Assembly: GCA_002328075.1 (NCBI GenBank)
Contig: DCVT01000035.1
Span: 1 to 64,000, forward strand
Direction: 5' to 3'
DNA length: 64,000 nt
Source: Anaerolineales bacterium UBA2181
GTDB lineage: Bacteria; Chloroflexota; Anaerolineae; Promineifilales; UBA4811
Shown in pieces: positions 28,379 through 38,189 of this stretch. The first letter of the stretch is position 1, and each line of letters opens with the position of its first letter. A program made the position numbers and the translations under genes. The notes under the pieces are model-generated. The model saw nothing but the letters and a program-made list of their open reading frames with translations. It did not search any database and had not been told where the DNA came from.

Positions 28379-28594
28379 ATGTCCATTATGCCCCCGACAC
28401 AAGAGGACTGGAGACCCAGGGTGATCTTGGCTGGAGGGATGATCGGCCTTTGTCTTGGCCTGCTTGCCGGTTATCTATACGCTCAACTTGCCCAGGAGTC
28501 TGGCGGACCAAAAAAGGTCCCCACAGGCAACTTGGTCAAGTTGGCGGTCGCCACCATCGGTTTGGTGCGCCAGGCAGCGCAACTGGCGGATTGA
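28379..28594 (+). CDS. Small single-pass membrane protein
   Basis: A 71-residue protein with one hydrophobic helix (about residues 16-36), a GGPKKVPTGN turn and an amphipathic C-terminal helix. The ATG at 28379 has GGAGG upstream. No family recognised. It is part of the 27.9-30.3 kb gene series. Confidence 0.6.
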   Translation: MSIMPPTQEDWRPRVILAGGMIGLCLGLLAGYLYAQLAQESGGPKKVPTGNLVKLAVATIGLVRQAAQLAD

Positions 28595-29066
28595 CGCTGG
28601 ATTCCCGGTTGCCCTCAAGCCTCTTTGGCTGATCGGGGCAGCAGAGGGGGGCCTCCAGGAACGGATCGACCCCGGCTCCGCTGCCCAGCGGCCTCTCGAG
28701 ACCACTGCCGCCAGAGGAGTTGAGGCTGCCGACAGACAGCTTGGCGGTTTACCGGCCAACGATCTTGCACTGAAGGCAACTGCGGCGGCCGCCACAGTCG
28801 CCGTGAATCGAGGTCGTCCACATTCCCATATCCAGGGGGTGCTCCAGCAACGTTGGCGCCGGGCGGCCGAGATGCAGTGTGTGGCCGCAGCGTCATTGGA
28901 TCAGACCGACCCGATGCCGCCACTGTCCAACCCGCCGAGGGAGAACATCCGCAGACAGGCGACACAATTGGTTCTTCTGGCCATCCAAGGGGCAGCCGTC
29001 CCTGCCCGGCCGGCACTGACCGCGGTCGGCCCGCTGGAACCATCAGCCCCGGGCAGCAAACCATGA
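28593..29066 (+). CDS. Possible coding frame of about 157 residues, start codon unclear
   Basis: An open frame rich in Ala, Leu and Arg (helical composition) runs from about 28593 to a TGA at 29064-29066, which overlaps the next start as ATGA, a coupling arrangement typical of real operons. There is no ATG near its beginning; the first in-frame ATG is around 28872, and a GTG lies near 28800. It may start at a rare codon, or the preceding small gene may be frameshifted into it. No homology recognised. Confidence 0.4.
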   Translation, partial: DAGFPVALKPLWLIGAAEGGLQERIDPGSAAQRPLETTAARGVEAADRQLGGLPANDLALKATAAAATVAVNRGRPHSHIQGVLQQRWRRAAEMQCVAAASLDQTDPMPPLSNPPRENIRRQATQLVLLAIQGAAVPARPALTAVGPLEPSAPGSKP

Positions 29067-30259
29067 AAGGTACCCACCCCACGTTGTTGGCTTTTGGCAA
29101 GGCCCTCGCCTCCGCTCTAGACGAGGGGTTCCTGGCACTGTACGTGCTCGACGAGCCGGCATCTGGCACATCAGCCATCGGCAGGATCATCCCTTCGGCA
29201 TGGATTTTGACAGCCTCGAACCCGGACCTGCGGGCAGTTCGTCGAACGTATCGAATGGTCTGCAGCCAACTGCCTCTCGAGCCAGCGGGCGGTCCGGCCG
29301 TGATTTCAGCTGAGGAATGGCCCACGTACCTCCGGCTATTTCCAGATCGCGCCCGAACACTGTTGGGTAACTTCCGCCTGATTCAGGGCAAACCGGTCCT
29401 TCATGAATGGGAAGGCCCAGAACCGGTGACGACCCTGACCTCTTTGGCCCGGGTCGCCGCCGAGTCCCTGCTCTGTTCAGCTTTGGTGGTGGGCGAGCAC
29501 CTGTCTCTGGAGCGACAGGCAGATCTGCACGCTCGTCTGCGCCTTACGGCCGACGATTGCCTCGGCCGAGCTCCTGTTCGGCCGCACCCGGTCGATAACC
29601 TGATTGCATTGCATGCGTATCTGGACTCCGTTGCCGGAACGTGGCCAGATTTCGCCTGGGACGGGTCACCTCCAACAGACGCTCCCGCCCGGCTTCCCGG
29701 CCTTATCTCATTATATAGCCTGGGGAACCAACTCGTCGTCGTAATGGCCCGGCTAGACCGGCCCGTGCTGCAAGGCACAGATTGGGGCACCGTGGCGGAA
29801 CTGGTTTCGACCGAGTATGAGAACATCGTGCTGGCCACACCCTGGCAGCTGCGGTTGACAGGCAACACCATTCTGGCGGCGGATCTGACGGCCGGCTCCT
29901 TCGAGCATGTTTGGGGGATCCATCTGTTGGCCGACTGCTGCCCATCCGATTCCCAAGTCGTGGCCAGCCTGATATCGCGGCCGGTGCAGTTCCTTGCAGA
30001 GCGATTACCCGCCCTCTATAGCACTACGGCTGAGGCGGACTTGAGCGCGCTGGCGCACGACCTGCAAAACATCCTGCTCAACAGCCAGCTTCAGGCAGAG
30101 GTGATTGCGCGGCGTTGGGGTATGTCCCTCCCGCATCCACCTGGTCCATTGCCGGGTCACGAGGCACCCATCCATGATCGGATGGTTGCCATCGAACGCC
30201 AATTCCGGTGGTGGGCGCACCGCCCTGCGCAATTGCCTTCGACTGATCCACCTGGCTGA
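29063..30259 (+). CDS. Hypothetical protein, 398 residues
   Basis: I do not recognise a family. From the ATG at 29063 the protein is soluble-looking, with mixed alpha/beta composition and no signal or membrane helix. The segment LSALAHDLQNILLNSQLQAEVI near residue 350 recalls a dimerisation helix of histidine-kinase-like proteins, but there is no ATPase domain. The start overlaps the previous frame by ATGA. It lies 120 bases upstream of clpB. Confidence 0.6.
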   Translation: MKGTHPTLLAFGKALASALDEGFLALYVLDEPASGTSAIGRIIPSAWILTASNPDLRAVRRTYRMVCSQLPLEPAGGPAVISAEEWPTYLRLFPDRARTLLGNFRLIQGKPVLHEWEGPEPVTTLTSLARVAAESLLCSALVVGEHLSLERQADLHARLRLTADDCLGRAPVRPHPVDNLIALHAYLDSVAGTWPDFAWDGSPPTDAPARLPGLISLYSLGNQLVVVMARLDRPVLQGTDWGTVAELVSTEYENIVLATPWQLRLTGNTILAADLTAGSFEHVWGIHLLADCCPSDSQVVASLISRPVQFLAERLPALYSTTAEADLSALAHDLQNILLNSQLQAEVIARRWGMSLPHPPGPLPGHEAPIHDRMVAIERQFRWWAHRPAQLPSTDPPG

Positions 30260-30378
30260 CACATCGGTGAGCCTGGCCGCCGACGTGCCCGCTCTGGCAT
30301 TGACTATTCGGCGTTCTTATGCGCCCCATACATTTAGTCGGCATAATATGTCCGGTAGTTCAATCGGGAGTATAAGCT

Positions 30379-32997
30379 ATGGATTTGACCAAATTCACCC
30401 AGAAGGCGCAGCAAGCAGTCATGGGAGCACAAAAGCTCTCGGCCGAGATGAGCCACAGCCAGATCGAGCCGGATCATGTCTTGTTGGCGCTGCTGCGCCA
30501 GAGCGATGGAGTGGTGCCCGAGGTGGTCGAAAAGATCGGAGTCCGGTCGGCTACGTTGGCCAATCAACTGGAGGGTACCCTCGCCACCCGGCCACGCCTG
30601 CACGCCCCCTCCCCGCAGCCGCCGCCCGCCCAGGAAACGGTCGAGGTGGTCGCCCGGGCAGAACAAGAGGCAATCAAGATGCGCGACGAATACGTCAGCA
30701 CCGAACACCTCTTGCTTGCTTTGGCAGAAACCAAGGGACCGGGAGATCTGTTGGCGCGCCTGGGCATCAACCGGTCCACCATTCTGCAGGCCCTCACCGG
30801 AATCCGGGGTGGGCAGCGCGTGACATCACCCAACCCCGAGTCCACCTACCAATCCCTGGACAAGTACGGGCGCGACCTGACGCAAGCAGCACGTCAGGGC
30901 AAACTGGACCCGGTGATCGGGCGTGATGAGGAAATTCGGCGTGTGATGCAGGTGCTGAGCCGCCGGACCAAAAACAACCCCGTCCTCATTGGCGAGGCCG
31001 GTGTGGGCAAGACAGCCATCGCCGAGGGGTTAGCGCAACGAATCGCCCGGGGCGACGTACCGGAGAGCTTGAAGGACAAACGCATCGTGGCCCTGGACTT
31101 AGGCGCTCTGGTCGCCGGCTCCAAGTATCGCGGCGAGTTTGAAGAACGGCTGAAAGCAGTGTTGAAGGAGGTATCGGACGCCGCCGGAAAGGTGGTCTTG
31201 TTCATCGACGAGTTACACACAGTGGTCGGCGCGGGCGCCGCTGAAGGGGCCATGGATGCCAGCAACATGCTCAAACCCATGCTTGCGCGGGGCGAGCTTC
31301 ACTGCATTGGCGCTACTACCCTCGACGAGTACCGCAAACACATCGAGAAAGATGCCGCACTGGAGCGCCGCTTTCAGCCTGTGATGGTGGACGAACCCAC
31401 CGTAGAGGACACCATATCCATTTTGCGCGGCTTGAAGGAACGATATGAGGTCCACCATGGGGTTCGGATTCAGGACAGCGCGGTCATCGCCGCCGCCACC
31501 CTCAGCGACCGGTATATCTCCGACCGGCACCTGCCGGACAAGGCGATCGATCTGATCGATGAGGCTGCGTCGCGGCTGAAAATGGAGATTGATAGCAAAC
31601 CGGCCGAGTTGGATGAGGTAGATCGGCAGATCATGCAGCTCGAAATCGAGCGTGAGGCCCTGAAAAAGGAGCGGGACAAGGCAAGCAAGGAGCGAAGAGC
31701 CAAGATCGAGCAAGATATCCACAACCTCCAGGAGACACGCAACGCGCTGAGTGCCCGCTGGGAACGCGAGAAATCCGCCATTGAGGGCGTTCGTGACACC
31801 AAGAAGCAACTAGAAGAGACCCAGTTCGCCATTGAAAGAGCCGAGAGACGGGCTGACCTGGCCGAGGCCGCCCGACTCAAATACGGAGTACTGACCGAAT
31901 TGGAGCGCCGGCTGAACGATCAAGAGGCCCGTTTGAGCGATCTTCAGAAAGAGGGAGCGTTGCTCAAGGAGGAGGTGGACAGCGAGGACATCGCCAAGGT
32001 CGTCGGCCGATGGACGGGCATTCCGGTCAGCCGGCTGATGGAGGGTGAGATTCAGAAACTGTTGCGCATGGAGGAACGGCTTCGTCAGCGCGTCGTCGGA
32101 CAGGACGAGGCAATCCAGATTGTGTCCAGCGCAGTGAGGCGTTCGCGGGCGGGACTGCAGGATCACCGCCGGCCGGTCGGCACCTTTATCTTCCTTGGCC
32201 CTACGGGTGTGGGCAAGACAGAGCTGGGCCGGGCCCTGGCAGAGTTCCTTTTTGACGATGAGGACGCGATGGTCCGGGCGGACATGAGTGAGTACCAGGA
32301 ACGCCACACCGTGAGCAGACTGATCGGAGCGCCCCCGGGCTATGTCGGATACGACGAGGGTGGCCAGCTTACCGAAGCTGTGCGGCGAAAACCCTATTCA
32401 GTGGTGCTGTTTGACGAGATCGAAAAGGCCCACCCCGAGGTCTTTAACACCCTCTTGCAGTTGCTCGATGAGGGAAGGCTGACTGATGGTCACGGCCGGA
32501 CGGTGGATTTCACGAACACCGTCATCATCATGACCAGCAACATCGGCACATGGGAACAGGGTCGGCTGGTTCTAGCGGATGGTCAGACAGTGGACCCGGC
32601 TTCAATCACTCAGCCGCAGTTGACCCAAGTCCTGCGGTTGTACTTCCGGCCAGAGTTTCTGAACCGGATCGATGCCACGGTCGTATTTCGAGGGCTGGGC
32701 CTTGACGAACTTGTCCAGATCGTCGCCATCCAAATCGACAGAATCAACCACCGGTTGGCGGAGCGAAATCTACGGATCACACTGACCCCTGCGGCTCAGC
32801 GACTGCTGGCGACACTGGGCTACGATCCTGCTTTCGGCGCCCGGCCGGTCAAACGCACCATACAGCAGCTGGTACAAGATCCCTTGGCCCTAAGCTTGTT
32901 GGAAGGCAAGTTCAACGAAGGCGACCACGTGTTCATAGATGCGGAGGGCGAGCAACTGGTTTTCCGTGCCGGAACCGCGCGTCGGGTGGGCGCCTGA
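30379..32997 (+). CDS. clpB: ClpB disaggregase (ClpA/B-type AAA+ ATPase)
   Basis: An 872-residue protein: N-domain repeats (about 1-145), NBD1 with GEAGVGKT (about 206) and LFIDELHTVVG, a long M-domain coiled coil (about 405-530, ExRxxLxxxW pattern) characteristic of ClpB, then NBD2 with GPTGVGKTE (about 610) and a C-terminal small domain. ClpB reactivates aggregated proteins with DnaK. ATG at 30379. Linker residues 75-95 are Pro-rich, unlike E. coli ClpB. Confidence 0.93.
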   Translation: MDLTKFTQKAQQAVMGAQKLSAEMSHSQIEPDHVLLALLRQSDGVVPEVVEKIGVRSATLANQLEGTLATRPRLHAPSPQPPPAQETVEVVARAEQEAIKMRDEYVSTEHLLLALAETKGPGDLLARLGINRSTILQALTGIRGGQRVTSPNPESTYQSLDKYGRDLTQAARQGKLDPVIGRDEEIRRVMQVLSRRTKNNPVLIGEAGVGKTAIAEGLAQRIARGDVPESLKDKRIVALDLGALVAGSKYRGEFEERLKAVLKEVSDAAGKVVLFIDELHTVVGAGAAEGAMDASNMLKPMLARGELHCIGATTLDEYRKHIEKDAALERRFQPVMVDEPTVEDTISILRGLKERYEVHHGVRIQDSAVIAAATLSDRYISDRHLPDKAIDLIDEAASRLKMEIDSKPAELDEVDRQIMQLEIEREALKKERDKASKERRAKIEQDIHNLQETRNALSARWEREKSAIEGVRDTKKQLEETQFAIERAERRADLAEAARLKYGVLTELERRLNDQEARLSDLQKEGALLKEEVDSEDIAKVVGRWTGIPVSRLMEGEIQKLLRMEERLRQRVVGQDEAIQIVSSAVRRSRAGLQDHRRPVGTFIFLGPTGVGKTELGRALAEFLFDDEDAMVRADMSEYQERHTVSRLIGAPPGYVGYDEGGQLTEAVRRKPYSVVLFDEIEKAHPEVFNTLLQLLDEGRLTDGHGRTVDFTNTVIIMTSNIGTWEQGRLVLADGQTVDPASITQPQLTQVLRLYFRPEFLNRIDATVVFRGLGLDELVQIVAIQIDRINHRLAERNLRITLTPAAQRLLATLGYDPAFGARPVKRTIQQLVQDPLALSLLEGKFNEGDHVFIDAEGEQLVFRAGTARRVGA

Positions 32998-33177
32998 CGC
33001 CCACCTTCACCTGCCTGCCCGGACTGTATCAGGTATAATCCTGGACAAGCCGCGGCGCACGACAAGAGCCAAGGACCGACTGAGTCCCGGTCGGCCGGTC
33101 ACGTCCGGCACCAATAATGACGCCGCGCAAGACGCCAACCGCCGTTTCATCAGTTCGACAGCGGAGACAGCAATATC

Positions 33178-35622
33178 ATGATGCGATTCGATCGATTCAC
33201 CGAGCGGGCGCAGGATGCCGCGACCCGGGCATACGAGATACTTCAGCGGTACGGCCACAACCAGGTCGACACAGAGCACATCCTGCTGGCTTTGCTCGAA
33301 CAGCCAGAAGGGCAGATACCCCAACTGCTCACCAAGATGGGCGCCGATGTGGAACAGATCAAAACCCGGCTCGATGAAGTCCTCCGAGCCAGCCCGCGTG
33401 TGGGCATTTACGGTGGTGGCGCGGGCCAGGTGTTCATCACCCCCCGCGTCAAACGGATCATCGACGTTGCTAATGAAGAAGCCAGCCGCCTCAAGGACGA
33501 GTACATTTCCACTGAACATATCTTTCTGGCAGTACTCAGCGAACGGAACACCCCCGTTGCCCGGATCATGGCGGATAACGCCATCACCAAAGAGAGGACG
33601 ATGCAGTCGGTCCGTGAACTGCGCGGCGGCCAGCGTATCACGGATCCGGGCGCTGAATCTCGTTTCCGCACCCTGGAGCGATACTCTCGCGATCTGACCG
33701 CGCTGGCCAGGGCGGGAAAACTGGATCCGGTGATCGGCCGTGATTCAGAGATCCTCCGGGTGATCCAAATCCTTAGTCGTCGGACCAAGAACAACCCAGT
33801 GCTAATTGGCGAGGCCGGCGTCGGCAAGACCGCCATTGTGGAGGGCTTGGCACAAAAGATCGCGGAAAACGATGTTCCTGAACTGCTGATGGGCAAGACG
33901 ATTGTCTCGCTGGACTTGGGGGCGATGGTGGCAGGCAGCCGCTTCCGGGGCGATTTTGAGGAGCGTCTCAAGGCTTCCATGGAAGAGATACAGCGCGCCG
34001 AGGGTGAGATCATCCTGTTCATTGACGAGATCCACAACGTGGTTGGAGCGGGGGCGGCCTCCGGCGCCATGGACGCCTCCAACATGATGAAGCCAGCGTT
34101 GGCGCGGGGCGAACTGCAGTGCGTCGGAGCCACCACGCTGGACGAGTACCGCCGCTACATTGAACGGGACAGCGCTTTGGAGCGCCGTTTCGCCCCTGTC
34201 TTTGTGGACGAGCCGTCAGTTGAGGATACCATCCAGATGCTGCACGGCGTGCGCGACCGGTACGTGAGTCATCACAAAGTCAACTATTCGGATGCCGCAC
34301 TGGTTGCGGCCGCCAGGCTTTCCCACCGCTACGTGACTGACCGGCGCCTGCCGGACAAAGCCATTGACCTGATGGATGAAGCCGCTGCCAAGCTACGGGT
34401 GGCCCTTTACACCCTGCCTGAAGACCTCAAGGAGATCAAACGCGAGCTTGACCGCCTGGCGGCCGAGATGGAGCAGGCCAGCCAACAGCAGGATTTTGAG
34501 CGCGCCGCTCTGCTCAAGACCGAGCGCATTCGCAAAGAGGAGGAATTCGCCACCCGTCGCGATTCCTGGCAACAGCAACACCAGTTGGATGAGACGGTAG
34601 ACGTTTCCGATATTGCCGAGGTGATCTCCGCCTGGACCGGAATTCCGCTCAACCAGATGCTGGAGACTGAGGCGGAGAAACTGCTTCACATGGAGGAGCG
34701 GCTGCACGATAGGATCATCGGACAGGAGGAGGCCATTCGGGTTCTGTCGGACGCAATTCGTCGCGGCCGTTCTGGCCTCAAAGATCTACGCCGGCCGATC
34801 GGGTCCTTTGTCTTTCTCGGTGCCAGTGGCGTTGGCAAGACCGAGCTCGCCAAGGCGCTGGCCTGGTTCCTGTTCGACAATGAAGATGCGTTGATCCGCA
34901 TCGACATGAGCGAGTATCGGGAACAGCACACGGTCAGCCGGCTGTTTGGCGCTCCGCCGGGCTATGTAGGCTACGACCAGGGCGGCCAATTGACCGAGGC
35001 CGTCCGGCGCCGGCCGTACAGCGTGGTGCTGTTCGACGAGATCGAAAAGGCTCATCCGGACGTGTGGAACGCCCTCCTCCAGATCCTGGACGACGGTCGG
35101 CTCACCGATGGCCAAGGCCGGAGAGTCGACTTCCGAAACACGGTGGTCATCATGACCTCCAACGTAGGCACCCAGTTCTTCAAGCGAACTGGTGCCATTG
35201 GCTTCTCTGGGATGCGCGCCGCGTTGCGCGACAGCGACAACCAGGAGATCGAGGACGCCCTCAAGCGTACCTTCCGGCCGGAGTTCATCAACCGGATTGA
35301 CGAGATCATTGTATTCGAGTCTCTGTCCTCCGAACACATGTTACAGATCGTCGATTTGCAGATGAAAGAGATCCAGGCCCGGCTGGAGGAACAGGGCCTC
35401 GCCATCAGCCTGACCCAAGGAGCGCGCGAATGGCTGGCCAAGGAAGGGTACGACGAGCAGTTTGGCGCCCGGCCGTTACGTCGTGCTCTACAACGCCACG
35501 TAGAAAGCCCCCTTTCGATCCGGATGCTAAATGGCGAGTTCTCCCAGGGCGACCATGTTCTGGTCGATGAGCAAGAGGGCAAGCTGACGTTCCAGCAGGT
35601 TCAGCCGGAAGCAGTCACATAA
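33178..35622 (+). CDS. clpC: ClpC (ATP-dependent Clp protease ATPase subunit)
   Basis: An 814-residue protein with a double N-domain (about 1-150), NBD1 (GEAGVGKT), a short middle region that contains a UVR motif (about 420-455, EMEQASQQQDFERAALLKTE), and NBD2 with GASGVGKTE. ClpC unfolds substrates for ClpP, often with adaptors such as McsB. The start is ATG-ATG at 33178/33181; either could be used. It follows clpB after 180 bases with a TATAAT element at 33034-33039, so it may have its own promoter. No clpP or mcsAB is present in the window. Confidence 0.92.
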   Translation: MMRFDRFTERAQDAATRAYEILQRYGHNQVDTEHILLALLEQPEGQIPQLLTKMGADVEQIKTRLDEVLRASPRVGIYGGGAGQVFITPRVKRIIDVANEEASRLKDEYISTEHIFLAVLSERNTPVARIMADNAITKERTMQSVRELRGGQRITDPGAESRFRTLERYSRDLTALARAGKLDPVIGRDSEILRVIQILSRRTKNNPVLIGEAGVGKTAIVEGLAQKIAENDVPELLMGKTIVSLDLGAMVAGSRFRGDFEERLKASMEEIQRAEGEIILFIDEIHNVVGAGAASGAMDASNMMKPALARGELQCVGATTLDEYRRYIERDSALERRFAPVFVDEPSVEDTIQMLHGVRDRYVSHHKVNYSDAALVAAARLSHRYVTDRRLPDKAIDLMDEAAAKLRVALYTLPEDLKEIKRELDRLAAEMEQASQQQDFERAALLKTERIRKEEEFATRRDSWQQQHQLDETVDVSDIAEVISAWTGIPLNQMLETEAEKLLHMEERLHDRIIGQEEAIRVLSDAIRRGRSGLKDLRRPIGSFVFLGASGVGKTELAKALAWFLFDNEDALIRIDMSEYREQHTVSRLFGAPPGYVGYDQGGQLTEAVRRRPYSVVLFDEIEKAHPDVWNALLQILDDGRLTDGQGRRVDFRNTVVIMTSNVGTQFFKRTGAIGFSGMRAALRDSDNQEIEDALKRTFRPEFINRIDEIIVFESLSSEHMLQIVDLQMKEIQARLEEQGLAISLTQGAREWLAKEGYDEQFGARPLRRALQRHVESPLSIRMLNGEFSQGDHVLVDEQEGKLTFQQVQPEAVT

Positions 35623-35670
35623 CAACCGAGATGCAGCGTTACGTAGGCTGCTACGCCGCCGAGAACGTCT

Positions 35671-36975
35671 CTACATCGGCGCGCGGGAAACCGAGGTTCC
35701 AGCGGGCGCCGGATGACCCCGGATCGCCTCGTTGAACAGCGCCAGCAGCCGGTCAGCAATGTGAGGCCAGGCAAAGCCCTGTGCATAGTTGGCTGCCTGC
35801 TGGCCCAGCCGCTCCCGGAGTTCAAGATCCTCCAAGAGCAGAGACAGTTTGCCAGCCAGGGCTGAAACATTCTGGTCTTCAACGCGGTAACCGGTCTCAC
35901 CATCGCGCACAAGAAACGCCAGTCCACCAACCTCCGACGCAATCACCGGCGTTCCACAGGCCATCGCCTCCAACGCCACCATGCCGAACGATTCATAGTG
36001 CGAGGGCACGACGACAACATCGGCCGCCGAGTAATAGAAGGGCAGGGCTTCCTGCTCCCGGCTCCCCAGGAACGTGACCACCTCTTCGATGCCGAGTTCG
36101 ACCCGCATCTGCTTCAATCGTTCCATCTCGGCGTTTTCGCGGTCCGGATCATCCGGGTCACCGCCAATGATGGCCAGATACAGGCAAGGCGCGTCATCGG
36201 GACAGCCGGCTCGCAGGATCCCAATCGCCTGCAAAAGGGTGTCAATACCCTTGAGTGGCTCGATCCGGCCGACGTAGAGTATCAGGCTGTCGGCGGCCGG
36301 TACCTGGATCCGTTGGCGCGCTTCCTCCCGAGCCATGGGATGGAAGCGGTTCACGTCCACCCCCGGCGGAATGATCGCGATCTTGTCCGGATTTGCCCCA
36401 TACAACCATTGGAGTTGGGCATGTTCGGCCGGAGTCGAGGCCACGATACGGTCCGCGAAGGCCATCACCTGCCGTTCTCCCTCGATCCGTACCGAGGGTT
36501 CACGTTCGGATTCGCTCCGAGCTGTCCTGTTCTTCATTAACCCCAACGTGTGGAACATGTGAACCACCGGTAAGCCGTTCCAGGCGGCTTTGAGTTCCCG
36601 CGCCACCAGGCCGGAAAGCCAATAATGGCTGTGCACCAGGTCGTAGCGGAGCCCTTCCTCGGCCACCAGGCTCTGGACCTCGCTTGTGAACGACTCCAGA
36701 AACGGAAGGTGCGCTGGGCCTGACAAAGGGGTCGTTGGGCCGGCCGTCACGTGAATTACCCTGCTTCCCTGGCCCAGTTCGCTGACCGAATGCGGGTCGC
36801 AGAGACCCTGTTGGCGTGTGAAGACATCTACCTGGATTCCTCGCCGGGCAAACTCGCGGGTCAGATCCCGGACATAGACGTTCATTCCCCCTGTCTTTTT
36901 GCCGCCCAGAGTCGCCAAAGGGCAAGTGTGTACACAAAGCAAAGCGACGCGACCAAGTGTGGCGTGTTCGGACAC
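35671..36975 (-). CDS. GT4-family glycosyltransferase
   Basis: A 434-residue GT-B enzyme of the GT4 family: N-terminal HTCPLATLGGKKTGGMNVYVRDL, the acceptor-side DLVHSHYWLSG, and the C-terminal donor motif VVPSHYESFGMVALEAMACGTPV that binds a nucleotide sugar. The closest resemblance is to MshA or sucrose-phosphate-synthase-like enzymes; the exact reaction is unclear. GTG start at 36975. It lies 41 bases downstream of the acyltransferase-like gene and both run leftward. Confidence 0.87.
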   Translation of the reverse strand: MSEHATLGRVALLCVHTCPLATLGGKKTGGMNVYVRDLTREFARRGIQVDVFTRQQGLCDPHSVSELGQGSRVIHVTAGPTTPLSGPAHLPFLESFTSEVQSLVAEEGLRYDLVHSHYWLSGLVARELKAAWNGLPVVHMFHTLGLMKNRTARSESEREPSVRIEGERQVMAFADRIVASTPAEHAQLQWLYGANPDKIAIIPPGVDVNRFHPMAREEARQRIQVPAADSLILYVGRIEPLKGIDTLLQAIGILRAGCPDDAPCLYLAIIGGDPDDPDRENAEMERLKQMRVELGIEEVVTFLGSREQEALPFYYSAADVVVVPSHYESFGMVALEAMACGTPVIASEVGGLAFLVRDGETGYRVEDQNVSALAGKLSLLLEDLELRERLGQQAANYAQGFAWPHIADRLLALFNEAIRGHPAPAGTSVSRAPM

Positions 36976-37016
36976 GGTTGCATACCCCAGGAATGTGAGC
37001 CGGGAGGCACCTACCC

Positions 37017-38042
37017 CTAACGCCGGATCACCAGCTGGTGAACCGTGGTGTCAGCGCCACCCAACTGGTACTTGTAAGCCTCGTCTCCACGCAGAAAATC
37101 GAACAACTCCCGACCCTGCTGGATACTGTGTTCAATCAGCAAAGCGGTGAGCACAATGCCAGGGCTGAGAGCTAAAAAGCGTGCCGCATCCAGTCCCGAA
37201 TTGTAGAGCAGCGTACGGTTGTTGTAGACGAAATTGAACGCAGTGGCGGCCGGCTCGCCATCGACTGTCAGGAAAGCCAGCTCCAACCAGCCTTCCTGCC
37301 AGGCGGTTCGGGCGATCGCGTGCATGAATGCCCGGTGGCCCCGGTGCAAGAACTCTGCCTTGTCAGGGTGACTCATCCCCATCAGGTGCAGGAACCGGTC
37401 CACTTGCACATCCAGGTCATGGTCGGGTCCAAACAGATACCATTCAACTCCCGCAAGCGGCGTAGCCTTGCGCAGCTTGCGGCGTAGCTCCCGACGGTCC
37501 TTGCCATCCAGACCTTCGAGGTACTCATCCCAACTGGCCGGAAGCTTGATAATCGGGCAGACCTCTTGCACCCGGCTGGTCACGTGGAATCCGCGGGAAC
37601 TGGCCATCGGCCCCAGCAGGCTCAGGGTAGCCGACTCCTGGGGAACATTGCAGAGACTGACCACGTCCCAGGCAAATCCACGGTCCGGCGCGCTAGCTAG
37701 CAGGTCCAAGAATGCCGAAAACACCTCCGCTTCATGCCCACGACGGGCAATCAGGTCCAGATAATCGGATACATCCACACACCCTACCGTGTTGAGTTCC
37801 CATTCGCCGGCGTCGTTCAAGCCCCGGTAAAGCGGCGCCAAACCGGCCAGCTGCCCATCGGGCCCCCGCATTGCTATCAGCACGGGGGTCCCGTCGCCCA
37901 GATAGCGCCACCAGGTGGATTGCCACTCATAGGTCATAAAGACCGTGTCTGCTGAGCTGGAGCGCAGCAGGCCGTTCCAATCAGGGGCCAACTCGGAAAA
38001 ACCGTCAGAGGACAAAAAAAATCGGGTGTGCAACCGTTTCAC
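37017..38042 (-). CDS. CelD/BcsL-family GNAT acyltransferase-like protein
   Basis: A 341-residue protein with the double-GNAT arrangement seen in CelD-like and FemAB-related enzymes: TYEWQSTWWRYLG near residue 40, GKDRRELRRKLRKA near 175 and AFLTVDGEPAATAFNFVYNNRTLLYNSGLD near 255. Relatives act in exopolysaccharide or peptidoglycan acylation. GTG start at 38042 after GGAAA. It is upstream of the GT4 glycosyltransferase in the same transcript. Confidence 0.78.
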   Translation of the reverse strand: MKRLHTRFFLSSDGFSELAPDWNGLLRSSSADTVFMTYEWQSTWWRYLGDGTPVLIAMRGPDGQLAGLAPLYRGLNDAGEWELNTVGCVDVSDYLDLIARRGHEAEVFSAFLDLLASAPDRGFAWDVVSLCNVPQESATLSLLGPMASSRGFHVTSRVQEVCPIIKLPASWDEYLEGLDGKDRRELRRKLRKATPLAGVEWYLFGPDHDLDVQVDRFLHLMGMSHPDKAEFLHRGHRAFMHAIARTAWQEGWLELAFLTVDGEPAATAFNFVYNNRTLLYNSGLDAARFLALSPGIVLTALLIEHSIQQGRELFDFLRGDEAYKYQLGGADTTVHQLVIRR

Positions 38043-38100
38043 TTTCCGGCGCCCACAGCGCCATGCTGTTCACGCCGACATAAACCATCGCTAGGCTTAC

Positions 38101-38129
38101 ATTATACGACCGGCCGTTAAGCCGAGCAA
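38101..38129 (-). promoter_or_regulatory. Promoter of the acyltransferase-glycosyltransferase pair
   Basis: Perfect -10 TATAAT (38101-38106), 17-base spacer and -35 TTGCTC on the minus strand, about 60 bases before the GTG. Confidence 0.5.
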
Positions 38130-38135
38130 GGCCCG

Positions 38136-38164
38136 TTGACCCACCCCTGCTATTTCGGTACAAT
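38136..38164 (+). promoter_or_regulatory. Promoter of the Ser/Thr kinase gene
   Basis: -35 TTGACC, 17-base spacer, -10 TACAAT, 26 bases upstream of the ATG at 38190. Confidence 0.7.
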
Positions 38165-38189
38165 CTCATTCGCACCGAGGTCAGATTCG

